Program-made: the position numbers and the translations under genes
Part shown: positions 20,680 through 29,170 of the stretch, piece after piece
How the letters are laid out: every line of letters begins with the position of its first letter
Position numbering within the stretch: position 1 is the first letter of the stretch
Notes under the pieces: generated by a model
Databases searched by the model: none
The model's input: the letters and a program-made list of their open reading frames with translations, nothing else
Told to the model about the DNA's origin: nothing
Assembly (NCBI GenBank): GCA_019739215.1
Contig: JAHHDR010000020.1
Location: forward strand, 96,609 to 160,608
DNA: 64,000 nucleotides
Reading direction: 5' to 3'
Origin: Rhizobium sp.
GTDB taxonomy: Bacteria; Pseudomonadota; Alphaproteobacteria; Rhizobiales; Rhizobiaceae

Positions 20680-21856
20680 ATGAAGCGTTTTTTTGTCGAC
20701 CAGCAGCCCGGCGGACAAATCCCCTTTCTCGTTTTTGTGGCGAACCCGAAGCACATCATCCGTTGGGCGCATGCTGACGATATTAAGATCGACAGCGGGA
20801 ATGTCCAACGGGCTTTGGTTGATTCCAGGCTGAAGCAAATCACCAAATTCTTCAAGGCATCTCCCAACAATGTTATACCGACTGGGGTGACTATTGCGTT
20901 TGATGAAACTGTCGCCAAGGTGGACACGCTCGGGGATATAAAAGCGGACGCAGCATGCTTCCACATGACGGCGCCAATCGACGGCAAGGTCCGGATAACG
21001 TTTTCCGACGCCGTGAAAGAATCGTCGTTCATTATAGATGGTCAGCACAGGCTCCGAGGGATGGCTCTGCTTGACTTTGATGCTGCGATCCCAGTGTCTC
21101 TTTTTGTTCAGATGCCGAAGTTGGAGCGCGCATTCCAGTTCGTTACAATTAACAATAAGGCTCACAAGGTTCCAACAGACAACTTGCGAGCATTGATTGC
21201 CAACTTTGATCAGATCGAGTCGAGACTTCGCACGCGACTCACACAAGCGTCGGTCACGGTGCCCAAGTTCGCGACCGCTATTGACGTCGTTTCGGAAAAT
21301 GCTGATAGCCCGTTCTATCGGATGATCGATTGGGTGAACAACAGGCACACAGAAGGTCCAGCGGCAAGCCTTCCTCCCAGTGCTGTAGAGCAGTCTATCC
21401 GCGCGATTGTCCGCGCATTTCCGGAGGCCAAAGAGGACGAGAGCGACGCGCTGTCCGTCCTGTACGCTATCTGGGGGGCTGTTTTCGGCGAATATGGAAT
21501 CGACTACAAAAACGCCGCTCAGTTTCCCAACCTTGTGTTGAAGGCGAGTATTCAAACTCTCACTGAGATGATCGTGGAAAAGTTGAAATCCGACTATGAC
21601 CCGGTTTTTTTCCGATGCGCCTGTGATGGGCGACAACGGCTTGACTGCAGGCAAAAAGGCCAAGGATCTCATCAAGGGAATCCCCGCAGACTTTTGGAGT
21701 GATCCATGGTCGCTCAAGAGCTTGGACACGTCAGCTGGTCGCGAACTGATAGAACGCGATATCCGCGCGCTGAAGATCAAGTTGCACGAGAAGATAACCG
21801 AATGGCCTCAAATCAAAATCCACCTCAACCTTTACAAGACGAGCGACTTGGAGTGA
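20680..21856 (+). CDS. DndB-like DGQHR-domain protein, frameshifted at a T7 run
   Basis: The first 307 codons carry the family signature FIIDGQHRLRG with DGQHR at 120-124. The frame is lost at the T7 run at 21604-21610; moving one base at that run continues the protein through DAPVMGDNG and KDLIKGIPADFW to a stop at 21856, giving about 392 residues. DGQHR proteins include DndB, the regulator of DNA phosphorothioation, and DpdB. This one has the DndB-like His (DGQHR), while the two DpdB-like proteins of the other arm have DGQQR. It follows the HNH gene by two bases and is the third DGQHR-type protein in the island. Possible roles are repressor, ATPase or partner of the HNH nuclease; none can be proven here. 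Confidence 0.75.
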
Positions 21857-21910
21857 TGCTTGGTCAGAGACGGTTCAGGGCGCTGGACTGAGGCTTGAGG
21901 TCGATCTGAT

Positions 21911-22474
21911 TCATGCTGGCGATAGCCCCAGACGCCGATCTCGGCTCCGGATCCAGATCAGAACCGGTAGTGTCGCGATCACCATGATGAGTTTGCCGAC
22001 AACTTGGCCAGCCAGGAAATCGAGCGAGCCGAAGGCGAGCCAAAGAAACATTATGCTGTCGACGATGAGGCCGGCAACACTGCTGACAAAAGCAGCCTTC
22101 ACGAGCCCCTTCTTCTGAAGCGGTGTAAATATGAGGAGGTCGGCGAGCTCCGACGTAAGAAATGCGCTCGCCGAGGCAAGAGCAAGTGCGGGCGCCGTGA
22201 ATGTCGTGGACAGAAAGGCGCCGACGATGATCGCTCCAACGGCCCACCAGAGGCCCAGGCGTCGTTGGACAAGGTCGCGTAACACAAGTGCAAGTCCGAC
22301 GAGCAGCACCCCGCTTGGTGCCGTGAGACCAAATCCCACAGGTATAAGGCAGGGGCCATTTGGCACGCAAACCGTGCCGACATGCCCAATCATATAATTG
22401 GCGAGCGGGATGCAGGCGGCGAAGCCAGCCAGAAAGATCCCGCCCTCGATCAATCGCCCATTACGTGTTGCCAT
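21911..22474 (-). CDS. VUT/YhhQ-family queuosine-precursor transporter
   Basis: A membrane protein of 187 residues with about six hydrophobic segments. It has features of the YhhQ/VUT family, which imports 7-deazapurine precursors such as preQ0 and preQ1: a Leu-rich RDLVQRRLG cytoplasmic motif and a conserved FLTSELADLLIFTPL segment. ATG 22474 is preferred because AAGGAGAGG lies just upstream; a GTG at 22492 would extend it into queC. It is the last gene of the que/dpd operon, overlapping queC's end region, and converges on the DGQHR gene with 54 bases between. Salvage of preQ0 for DNA modification is the simplest role (inference). Confidence 0.75.
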   Translation of the reverse strand: MATRNGRLIEGGIFLAGFAACIPLANYMIGHVGTVCVPNGPCLIPVGFGLTAPSGVLLVGLALVLRDLVQRRLGLWWAVGAIIVGAFLSTTFTAPALALASASAFLTSELADLLIFTPLQKKGLVKAAFVSSVAGLIVDSIMFLWLAFGSLDFLAGQVVGKLIMVIATLPVLIWIRSRDRRLGLSPA

Positions 22475-22488
22475 CCCGCCTCTCCTTT

Positions 22489-23190
22489 TCACACTTCTTC
22501 GGCGACGAATTTTTCATAGCCCTTTGTCCGCAGATCACAGGCCGGGCATGTGCCACAGCCGTAACCCCAATCATGAAACTCGCCACGCTCGCCGAGATAA
22601 CAGGTGTGGCTATCCTTCACGATGATATCCACCAGCGCCCGGCCGCCTAAGTCCTTGGCCAGCTGCCAGGTTTGCGCCTTGTCGATCCACATCAAGGGTG
22701 TGTCGAGCACGAAACGCCTTTCCATTCCGATATTGAGTGCCACCTGTAAGGCCTTGATCGTATCGTCACGGCAGTCGGGATAGCCGGAATAATCCGTCTC
22801 GCACATTCCACCGACGATATGCTTTAGGCCGCGTCGATAAGCCAAGGCTGCTGCGAAGGTCAGAAAGATCAAGTTGCGGCCCGGCACGAACGTGTTTGGA
22901 AGCCCCGACTCGGACATCTCGATCTGCATGCCGCTGGTCAGTGCTGTATCCGAGATCTCACCGAGAGCGGCGAGCGATATCGTGTGGTCATGCCCAAAGC
23001 GATCTGCCCATATAGGATTGAGCGCGCTCATTCTAGCGCGCAACGTGTCTCGGCATTCGAGCTCAATCCGATGGCGCTGACCATAGTCGAAACCAACGGT
23101 CTCCACGCGCTCGAAGCGATCGAGCGCCCAGGCCAAGCAGGTCGTTGAATCTTGGCCGCCCGAAAATAGCACTAGTGCAGTCTTCGCCAT
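22489..23190 (-). CDS. queC: QueC: 7-cyano-7-deazaguanine (preQ0) synthase
   Basis: QueC turns 7-carboxy-7-deazaguanine into preQ0 using ATP and ammonia. The PP-loop SGGQDSTTC lies near the N-terminus (residues 9-17), followed by GFDYGQRH, typical of the family. The C-terminal zinc site shows as CYLGERG with CGTCPAC. Length 233 is normal. The ATG at 23190 is preferred over an upstream start at 23217, since the conserved start [10 protein letters not shown] follows directly. Located after queD in the modification operon; there is no queF in the window, consistent with preQ0 as the intended product. Confidence 0.92.
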   Translation of the reverse strand: MAKTALVLFSGGQDSTTCLAWALDRFERVETVGFDYGQRHRIELECRDTLRARMSALNPIWADRFGHDHTISLAALGEISDTALTSGMQIEMSESGLPNTFVPGRNLIFLTFAAALAYRRGLKHIVGGMCETDYSGYPDCRDDTIKALQVALNIGMERRFVLDTPLMWIDKAQTWQLAKDLGGRALVDIIVKDSHTCYLGERGEFHDWGYGCGTCPACDLRTKGYEKFVAEEV

Positions 23191-23203
23191 CGCCTGATTC
23201 CTT

Positions 23204-23560
23204 TTAATTGCCTTCAAATTCCGCCCAGCAGGATGGCGTCTCGAATACCTTCACGGAATTCAATTCGTCGAGCAGCGGCTTGACCTTCCGCCAAATCCAC
23301 ACAGCGATATTTTCCGCCGTCGGGTTCTCGAGGCCGTCAATATTGTTGAGTGTATGATGATCGAGGCTCTCGAGAACAGGCCCGAAGACCTTCTCCACAT
23401 CAAAGAAGTCGATCACAAATCCAGTTCGGGGATCGACGATGCCTTTGAGTTGCAATTCGACTCGATAAGAATGTCCGTGTATGCGATGGCATTTGTGCGT
23501 TGTCGGCACATTCGGAAGTCTGTGGGCCGCCTCGAATGTAAAAGCTTGGGTGATTTTCAT
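23204..23560 (-). CDS. queD: QueD: 6-carboxy-tetrahydropterin synthase
   Basis: QueD converts dihydroneopterin triphosphate to 6-carboxytetrahydropterin, the second step to preQ0. The 118-residue protein shows the zinc and catalytic pattern FEAAHRL, then [10 protein letters not shown] and LDHHTLN, with the catalytic Cys just before HRIHGH. The ATG at 23560 overlaps the queE stop (ATGA); the longer upstream frame lies in queE. The enzyme before it in the pathway, FolE (GTP cyclohydrolase I), is not in the island and must be chromosomal. Confidence 0.92.
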   Translation of the reverse strand: MKITQAFTFEAAHRLPNVPTTHKCHRIHGHSYRVELQLKGIVDPRTGFVIDFFDVEKVFGPVLESLDHHTLNNIDGLENPTAENIAVWIWRKVKPLLDELNSVKVFETPSCWAEFEGN

Positions 23561-24189
23561 GGGATGCCGATCATTTTGTGTGTCTGCAGGCTGAGCCGCC
23601 AGCGAGGGTTTTCTAGACAAAATGCTGTCACGGCCGCGGTATTTTCGATCTGCTCTGGCCCGTCCATCGGCTGCAGGAAGTAATGCTCGAAGGAAACGTC
23701 GGGGAGATCGTCCGGAAGCAACCGCGCCTGCGGATAAACCAGCTTCAGCTCATTGCCGGATTTGAGATTGAACGGCGCGCCGGCCTTTGGACTAACGCAA
23801 ATCCAATCGATGCCGTTTGGCGGTTCGATCGTCCCGTTCGTCTCGATGGCGATCTCGAAACCGTGTTCGTGGACCGCCGCAATCAACTCCTCATTGATCT
23901 GCAGCAGCGGTTCGCCGCCGGTGAAGACGACATAGCGCCTGTTCTCAAAGCTCCCCCATGTCCGAGCGATCGCTGACGCAAGCTCGCCACCGTCGCGAAA
24001 CTTACCGCCGCCCTCGCCATCGGTCCCGATGAAGTCTGTATCACAGAACTGGCACACCGCCTTATGCCGGTCTTCCTCACGGCCTGTCCAAAGATTGCAG
24101 CCAGCAAAACGGCAAAAAACCGCGGCGCGCCCGGCTTGAGCACCTTCCCCCTGGAGCGTCTTGAACAACTCTTTGACAGAATAGGTCAT
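23557..24189 (-). CDS. queE: QueE: 7-carboxy-7-deazaguanine synthase (radical SAM)
   Basis: QueE rearranges carboxytetrahydropterin to 7-carboxy-7-deazaguanine. This 210-residue protein starts MTYSVKELFKTLQGEG, the usual QueE opening, and carries the family's altered cluster motif C31-x14-C46-x2-C49 (FAGCNLW, then CQFCDTDF). The glycine-rich VVFTGGEPLL SAM-binding motif and AIETNG follow. Start and stop overlap the neighbours by four bases each, so it is co-translated with the dpdB-like gene and queD. Confidence 0.93.
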   Translation of the reverse strand: MTYSVKELFKTLQGEGAQAGRAAVFCRFAGCNLWTGREEDRHKAVCQFCDTDFIGTDGEGGGKFRDGGELASAIARTWGSFENRRYVVFTGGEPLLQINEELIAAVHEHGFEIAIETNGTIEPPNGIDWICVSPKAGAPFNLKSGNELKLVYPQARLLPDDLPDVSFEHYFLQPMDGPEQIENTAAVTAFCLENPRWRLSLQTHKMIGIP

Positions 24190-25304
24190 GATAGGCCCAC
24201 CATTTTTTGTGGAGCAGTCTCGGATGTACCCGGCGACTGGCTGCGGCGCCGCTTGATATCAGATCGAACTATGCCAACCAGGTACTGTGCAAGCGTAACG
24301 ATGTCGCGATTGACGTTTTGGACAGACTTCCAGTTGCGCTTGTCGTTTTCGCCGAAGTTCCATTCTCCGGTTGTCCAGGCTGTGTTGTCGATCAGGCAGG
24401 CGAGACCTTTAGAAAACTCGTCTGACGTTCTTGCCCCGTCGAGCAATGCAAGAAGCTCCATGACATAGCCAAGCGACATGATTCCTGCGCCATGCACGAG
24501 TCGAGAGGTCTTCGGCGTGTGATCGACCCATTCTTTTCGAAAAACGTATTGAACAGCGCCGTAAAAGTCGCTGATCAGTTTAAAGCAGAGGTCGGCGCCA
24601 TCCGGCTCGCGAATGAGTTCGCGCATCACGCCATCGCTCAATGAATTGATGATGACACGCTGGATTGCGGTATCTCTGATGATGCCGGTCGGGTTAGTGT
24701 GTTGATACACCTGTCCCTTCAGCAACGACTTTTCGTCGTAGTTCAAGCGCGCGGCAATATCTGCGGCAACGGAGCGGTCGCCGAGGCGGCGGGGCAGGCC
24801 GGTGACGGTTGGCAGCAGTTCGTATATCAGCGATTTGGGCAGGGGCCGAGTGTTGTTGATCAAAACGAACTGCCGGCGCAGTTCTTCGTCGTCGCGGCAA
24901 ATGATTGCGGATACGAAGACTTGGAAATCTTTCTCGTGAACCTGCCCGAGCGCTGTGAGGCGCTGTTGCCCGTCGACGACCATGCCGGGAGCACCGGCGG
25001 CGATATCGATTTCGACCGTGCAGCGCCCGTCGGCACTTTGATCGAACACCTGGATGCTGTTGGTAAAAGCAACGACGATCGGGTTCGGCAAAATTGCTTC
25101 AGGTTTTTCCAGATAATCACGGATCTCACGAATATGGCCGGCGATCTGTGGACGCTGAAAACCGCTGAGCGCGCCGGCATCATCGCGCGCAACCCGCTCA
25201 ATAACGGCAAACTTCTGGAGATCAGACGCTAGCGCTGCAAATGAAAGGACTGTGTGCGCTTCGCTCTGTCTGGCTCTGATCGCTTGGAATTTCAATGTTG
25301 TCAT
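24186..25304 (-). CDS. Second DpdB-like DGQHR-family protein
   Basis: A 372-residue protein with the DpdB/ParB-like signature MVVDGQQRLTAL (DGQQR at 111-115) and the preceding LSGFQRPQIAGHIREI element shared with DpdB. It is about the same length as the dpdB gene on the other side of dpdA, and the two look like diverged paralogues. DpdB works with DpdA in putting preQ0 into DNA and has ATPase activity in characterised systems. Having two copies could mean a hetero-oligomer, or one copy may have a regulatory role. It overlaps the 3' end of the dpdA frame by 83 bases and queE by four. Confidence 0.8.
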   Translation of the reverse strand: MTTLKFQAIRARQSEAHTVLSFAALASDLQKFAVIERVARDDAGALSGFQRPQIAGHIREIRDYLEKPEAILPNPIVVAFTNSIQVFDQSADGRCTVEIDIAAGAPGMVVDGQQRLTALGQVHEKDFQVFVSAIICRDDEELRRQFVLINNTRPLPKSLIYELLPTVTGLPRRLGDRSVAADIAARLNYDEKSLLKGQVYQHTNPTGIIRDTAIQRVIINSLSDGVMRELIREPDGADLCFKLISDFYGAVQYVFRKEWVDHTPKTSRLVHGAGIMSLGYVMELLALLDGARTSDEFSKGLACLIDNTAWTTGEWNFGENDKRNWKSVQNVNRDIVTLAQYLVGIVRSDIKRRRSQSPGTSETAPQKMVGLS

Positions 25305-26589
25305 TTAGGCCACTATTACTTGGGAGTTGGTCGACCAGGGCATCGTAGACGCCCAGATTGTGAATGCCGCGCCGCTTATTGCGGTTGCTCGCTCGAAAGA
25401 TCATGACTTCGATCGAAAGCGCAGAGCAGATGGAGCAGTTGCACCGCTTCCAGGGCCTGTCGCGAAGCGTTCGCTCATAGCGATCGCGAAGGTCCTTGAC
25501 TGCTTTGGCGCCGGGTAATTCGTCGATCGTCGTTCCCATCACGGCAGGCGTTGCATAGGCCAGGACGCTGTCGAGCGTCTCGTCCAGCTGCGCTTCGCCC
25601 TTATCGTACGAGCGCAGCGCCGCCAGCGCGGTCTTTTCCATGGAAACGAGGCGTTCCTGATTGAGCGAGCCTCGCTTTGCAAGGCGCTGAAGCTTGGGGT
25701 TCTCAAGCGCCTGAGGCACGCGAATGGCCGTGTAATATTCGAGTTTGCCGCTCTTTGTCGGCAGGAAGTAGTTCGCCTTCGCATCCTTGAATGCGCGGAT
25801 CAACGGTGACGTCGTGTCGAAGCTGGTGATGTTGAAAGAGCCAAAGGTATGGATCTCATCAGCCTTTGCAAAACCTAGGATATGAAGGCGGGTGGTTTGC
25901 GGGATGGCATCCCTGATCGCGATCAGGCAGGATTTGATCTGTGCCGCCTTCAACGGAACGGTGCCGCCGAGCGCCAGATAACTGTAGCCCATTGCGACCA
26001 AGCGGCGCGCGCTTTCGGCCATGCTGCCAGGGGACCAGCCCTGGATGACACCCATCGGGGTGAAGCGATTTGACATATGCTGCGTTGCCGTCCGAAAGGC
26101 GGCCGCATTTTCAAGCGTAATCTCAAATCGCCGGCGTGCTTCTTCAGTGCCGCCTTCAAACCCCGTCAGGCTCTCGTCGAAGTCGAAAATGATATGGTCG
26201 ACCGAGCAGCCATGGGTGAACCGCGCGTCGTCGTAAAATTCAGCCGTGTCCTCCGGCGTGTAGGGAGGCTTGTCTTCCTTGTGATACGTAAACGCCCCGC
26301 AATCGCCAAAGATCGGCAGATGTTCGAACGCTGGCTTGTCGAGGCGGAGAAACTCTCGCGCACCGACGCGGCGGAAGCGCATTGACTGTGCCTCGGTGTA
26401 TTTTCCGCTCACTGCGGTGCCGCCGACGATGCCGCGGGAAACAAGCATGCCTTTGTACGGGGCGTATCCCATGATTTCATGCGGATAAGCGTCATCCCAA
26501 TACGGCGTGCGGCCCTCCGAATAACGGTCCCGGAGAAAGTCGTAACCGGGATCGACGTGATCGAGACTGTCGGCAAAAATGAACTTCAT
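25222..26589 (-). CDS. dpdA: DpdA: DNA-guanine transglycosylase (TGT homologue)
   Basis: DpdA is the signature enzyme: it exchanges guanine in DNA for preQ0, as TGT does in tRNA. The key TGT residues are visible: D96 in FGDCGAF (general acid/base), D258 in SFDTTSPLIRAF (aligned with the nucleophile), VIQGW near 181 and ALGGTVP near 206. The zinc site is C383-x-C385-x2-C388 with H410. The start overlaps the dpdB stop (ATGA). The frame runs 83 bases into the next gene, whereas all other junctions here overlap by about four; a one-base shift near 25305-25325 would give a normal TGA overlap, so the last 28 or so residues may be false. Confidence 0.92.
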   Translation of the reverse strand: MKFIFADSLDHVDPGYDFLRDRYSEGRTPYWDDAYPHEIMGYAPYKGMLVSRGIVGGTAVSGKYTEAQSMRFRRVGAREFLRLDKPAFEHLPIFGDCGAFTYHKEDKPPYTPEDTAEFYDDARFTHGCSVDHIIFDFDESLTGFEGGTEEARRRFEITLENAAAFRTATQHMSNRFTPMGVIQGWSPGSMAESARRLVAMGYSYLALGGTVPLKAAQIKSCLIAIRDAIPQTTRLHILGFAKADEIHTFGSFNITSFDTTSPLIRAFKDAKANYFLPTKSGKLEYYTAIRVPQALENPKLQRLAKRGSLNQERLVSMEKTALAALRSYDKGEAQLDETLDSVLAYATPAVMGTTIDELPGAKAVKDLRDRYERTLRDRPWKRCNCSICSALSIEVMIFRASNRNKRRGIHNLGVYDALVDQLPSNSGLNDNIEIPSDQSQTERSAHSPFICSASV

Positions 26590-27710
26590 CGTGTCGGCCT
26601 CGATAACTTGCGGTCGAGCTGCATCAGGTGCTCGGCAAGCAGCCGATTGTGCTGCGGCGTGCCCTGAATCTCATTCCACTGGAGGCCCAGCCCCTCCCAG
26701 GATCCTTCCGTCCAGGCGCAAAGGGGCGCGATCCGGTGCAATGCCTCCCTGACCTCGGCCTCCGGGGTCGCAGAACTGTCGGCACGTAGCATCACCTGAT
26801 CCATCAAAGCGCCCATTGCCTTAATGCCAGCAGAATGCATCAGCCGGCTTTCCGTCGGTTGTCTGCCCCACGCCTCCTGAAACACGTCGCGGACCGCTGT
26901 CCAGTAGAGAGCAAGCGCCTCATACATCGCGTCGGGATCATAGGCGTCCGCCGAAAGCTTATACTGGTGCAGAGCCCCATGAGGGCCCTTGAGGTTTTGC
27001 TTGATCGCATCAATCAAAGCCGTGTCATTGACGACGCTGTGCTCATCACCGGCATCGGAGGCACGTCGGATCAAGCGATAGAACGGCGACTTCTGCTGCC
27101 GATTCAGGAGATTGCAAAGTTCGCTCGGCAAACGGTTGGCGGCAAGATCCTTTGGCAGGAGTGACCCGACTTCAGGGAGCAATTCGTTGATCAGTCGGAC
27201 GTCCAGGGCTTTGACCTTGTTGACCAGGATAAACTGCTCCCGATGGACCTGCACATCCTGTGAAACGAAACCGACAACCGGCACGGGAAAACGACTGTCT
27301 TTGGCTTTTGCAAGCGCCAGGGACCGCTGTTGGCCGTCGACGATCCAAGCCGCTCGCTTGCCGTCCTCGAAAAGCGGAATATTCAACGTGCCAGAAACGC
27401 CGACTTCCGAAAGCCCTTTCGGCTTTGGGCCGCGAGAGACGTCAAATGTTACGTCGGATGAAAGAGCAAGGGTAATGGCGTTCGGAAAGAGGACCGGGCC
27501 GCTGTCTAGAAATTCGATGATAGCCTTGACGTGGCTTTTGATTTCCTTGCGCTGGAAACCCTTTAGGTCCTTTTCATCGCGATGAATACGACTGATGTCA
27601 GCAATCCGTGTCAGATCCGAGCCATGCAGGAAAAATGCGTAGACATCGATACGATCGCCTTGTTGCGTTTTGACAGCCCGAACCATGAGATTGTCTTTAA
27701 CACTCTTCAT
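26586..27710 (-). CDS. dpdB: DpdB: DGQHR-domain partner of DpdA
   Basis: A 374-residue DGQHR/DndB-like protein with AAWIVDGQQRSLALAKAKD (DGQQR at 125-129) and the upstream element KGFQRKEIKSHVKAIIEFL. In characterised systems DpdA and DpdB together suffice to place preQ0 in DNA when the precursor is present. It lies between dpdC and dpdA with four-base overlaps on both sides. Of the two DpdB-like genes this one is closer to the promoter and adjacent to dpdA's start, so I give it the name; the choice is a convention. Confidence 0.82.
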   Translation of the reverse strand: MKSVKDNLMVRAVKTQQGDRIDVYAFFLHGSDLTRIADISRIHRDEKDLKGFQRKEIKSHVKAIIEFLDSGPVLFPNAITLALSSDVTFDVSRGPKPKGLSEVGVSGTLNIPLFEDGKRAAWIVDGQQRSLALAKAKDSRFPVPVVGFVSQDVQVHREQFILVNKVKALDVRLINELLPEVGSLLPKDLAANRLPSELCNLLNRQQKSPFYRLIRRASDAGDEHSVVNDTALIDAIKQNLKGPHGALHQYKLSADAYDPDAMYEALALYWTAVRDVFQEAWGRQPTESRLMHSAGIKAMGALMDQVMLRADSSATPEAEVREALHRIAPLCAWTEGSWEGLGLQWNEIQGTPQHNRLLAEHLMQLDRKLSRPTR

Positions 27711-28618
27711 AGCGCCCTCTCTTCGCGGATCTCGGCTGTTAATCTGGCAAATCGTTTCTGCTCGCAGGCGATATTCAATTCATCTCGCAAGATCCGAAGC
27801 AGCTTGGTTGACTGGCCATCGGCGCGAGACCAGTGATCTCGGACGATGGACTTGAGATCACAATCCGACATGCGCGTGCCCGACTTGGGAGAAGGGCGAT
27901 CCCAGCCGGCGAGCGCGACCTCAACGAGTTCGGCATGTTCTTTGGCTGTCGCATGTGGCGCGGCGGCAAGGACGTTCTCGACAAAATGCCGAACGGCACG
28001 GGACGCGAAATCAGATCGGGTGCCGGGCAGGGTGCTTTGCGGGCCGTCCAGGCGGTCATCATATGGAAGTCGGACATGTTCGAGACGAGGGTTCAGATCG
28101 GGCACATCGCGACCACCGACTATTCTTATCCTCTCGCACAATGCGTCCGGAACGCCCTGAAGGCCTGGAGCGACCATTCGCAAATAGGGAGACGGAAGTG
28201 CGATTATAATGAGGTCGCTTGATCGGTCGAGCAGGTCGTTCAGCGTCTTGTGCCCGCCAAGCGCTGCCCACCAATCGTTGTCGCCATGATCCTGAAGCTT
28301 GCCCAGGATACAATCTTGGCTGCCTTTGGAAACAGTGAGATTGTAGGAGGGTATGTCCTGCTTGCGGTGGATGAGCCCGAGGCCGGCCGACACGATATGG
28401 AGATCCGCCTGCGCAAAGTCCGCCGCTTTCATGGCCTCCACAAATGATCGGCCGCAATAAACATCCTTTGCCGGAGCCAAATCCTCAACAGTTGCAACCT
28501 TAGCCATCCAGGCCTCGGCCACTTGTCCTAAAGTGCCGATTGGCAAATCTCGGGCGTACAGCAATGCATTGGGGGTAACCCGCTTTCTTTGCGTGCAGGA
28601 GGTGAGGATTACGGGCAT
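27707..28618 (-). CDS. dpdC: DpdC: converts DNA-borne dPreQ0 to the amide form
   Basis: A 303-residue protein beginning MPVILTSCTQRKR, the N-terminal signature of the DUF6884/YaaA-like group to which DpdC belongs. In characterised islands DpdC is needed to turn deoxy-preQ0 in DNA into 2'-deoxy-7-amido-7-deazaguanosine (dADG). Further motifs are YCGRSF and LHIVSAGLGLI near residues 55-80, as in YaaA-type folds. The ATG at 28618 is chosen because the family start is there; the frame upstream to 28735 crosses the promoter. It is the first gene of the modification operon. Confidence 0.8.
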   Translation of the reverse strand: MPVILTSCTQRKRVTPNALLYARDLPIGTLGQVAEAWMAKVATVEDLAPAKDVYCGRSFVEAMKAADFAQADLHIVSAGLGLIHRKQDIPSYNLTVSKGSQDCILGKLQDHGDNDWWAALGGHKTLNDLLDRSSDLIIIALPSPYLRMVAPGLQGVPDALCERIRIVGGRDVPDLNPRLEHVRLPYDDRLDGPQSTLPGTRSDFASRAVRHFVENVLAAAPHATAKEHAELVEVALAGWDRPSPKSGTRMSDCDLKSIVRDHWSRADGQSTKLLRILRDELNIACEQKRFARLTAEIREERAL

Positions 28619-28672
28619 AATAGGTGTCCCTGTGGGCGCCACCCGTTTACTGAGCAACCTTTTCCGTCGAGA

Positions 28673-28701
28673 AGATAACTGCGCCGCAGCATTTAAGTCA
28701 A
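28673..28701 (-). promoter_or_regulatory. Sigma70-type promoter of the dpdC-que operon
   Basis: On the minus strand TTGACT (28701-28696) and TTATCT (28678-28673) are separated by 17 bases, a near-consensus housekeeping promoter. Transcription should start near 28666, leaving a leader of about 48 bases before the dpdC ATG at 28618. It would drive all eight overlapping genes of the modification arm. Confidence 0.7.
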
Positions 28702-28989
28702 GGCAGAAACTGCACTCATTCTTTGTTCTACTCAAAAAACTACGCGCTCAAATTTTCACATCTGCAGTTATGCCAGTTCTGCGACTGCGTTGCCGAATGC
28801 CGTCCAATCTCCATGGGGATTCACCAACTCATCGCGCAACGCTTCGACTTTCGGACGACCCACTCCTCCTCCCAAAGTACGTCTGTAGGGACAGCGGCTC
28901 CGTCACTCCCCGCTGTTCGGTTCTTTTCGGAGATCCTGCCACAACTACTCCCACGGTGGGCTCTTTTGTTTTCGGAGGCTCTGTCCTTG

Positions 28990-29170
28990 CTACAGATAGA
29001 GATCGCGTTGCGGCTGCCCCTCGGTTGCGTCGCTGGGCTGATCGTTGGTCAGCGACGAGAGTGTCACGCCAAACAAACGCACGGGCCGTCTGAACGGATA
29101 CACGCTTGCTAGACGTGCGGATGCCAGGTCGAAAACGTCCGCCTTGTGACGAACGGCACTGTCGTAGTCA
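28990..29170 (-). pseudogene. C-terminal fragment of a DinB-like (Y-family) DNA polymerase
   Basis: The minus-strand frame ending in TAG at 28992-28990 reads ADVFDLASARLASVYPFRRP, then VRLFGVTLSSL and QRDLYL. The pattern VRLxGVxLSSL near the C-terminus is typical of DNA polymerase IV-type little-finger domains. It is cut off at about 29170 by the end of an IS3-type element, so only about 60 codons remain. About 300 bases between it and dpdC hold no gene I can support. Confidence 0.55.
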
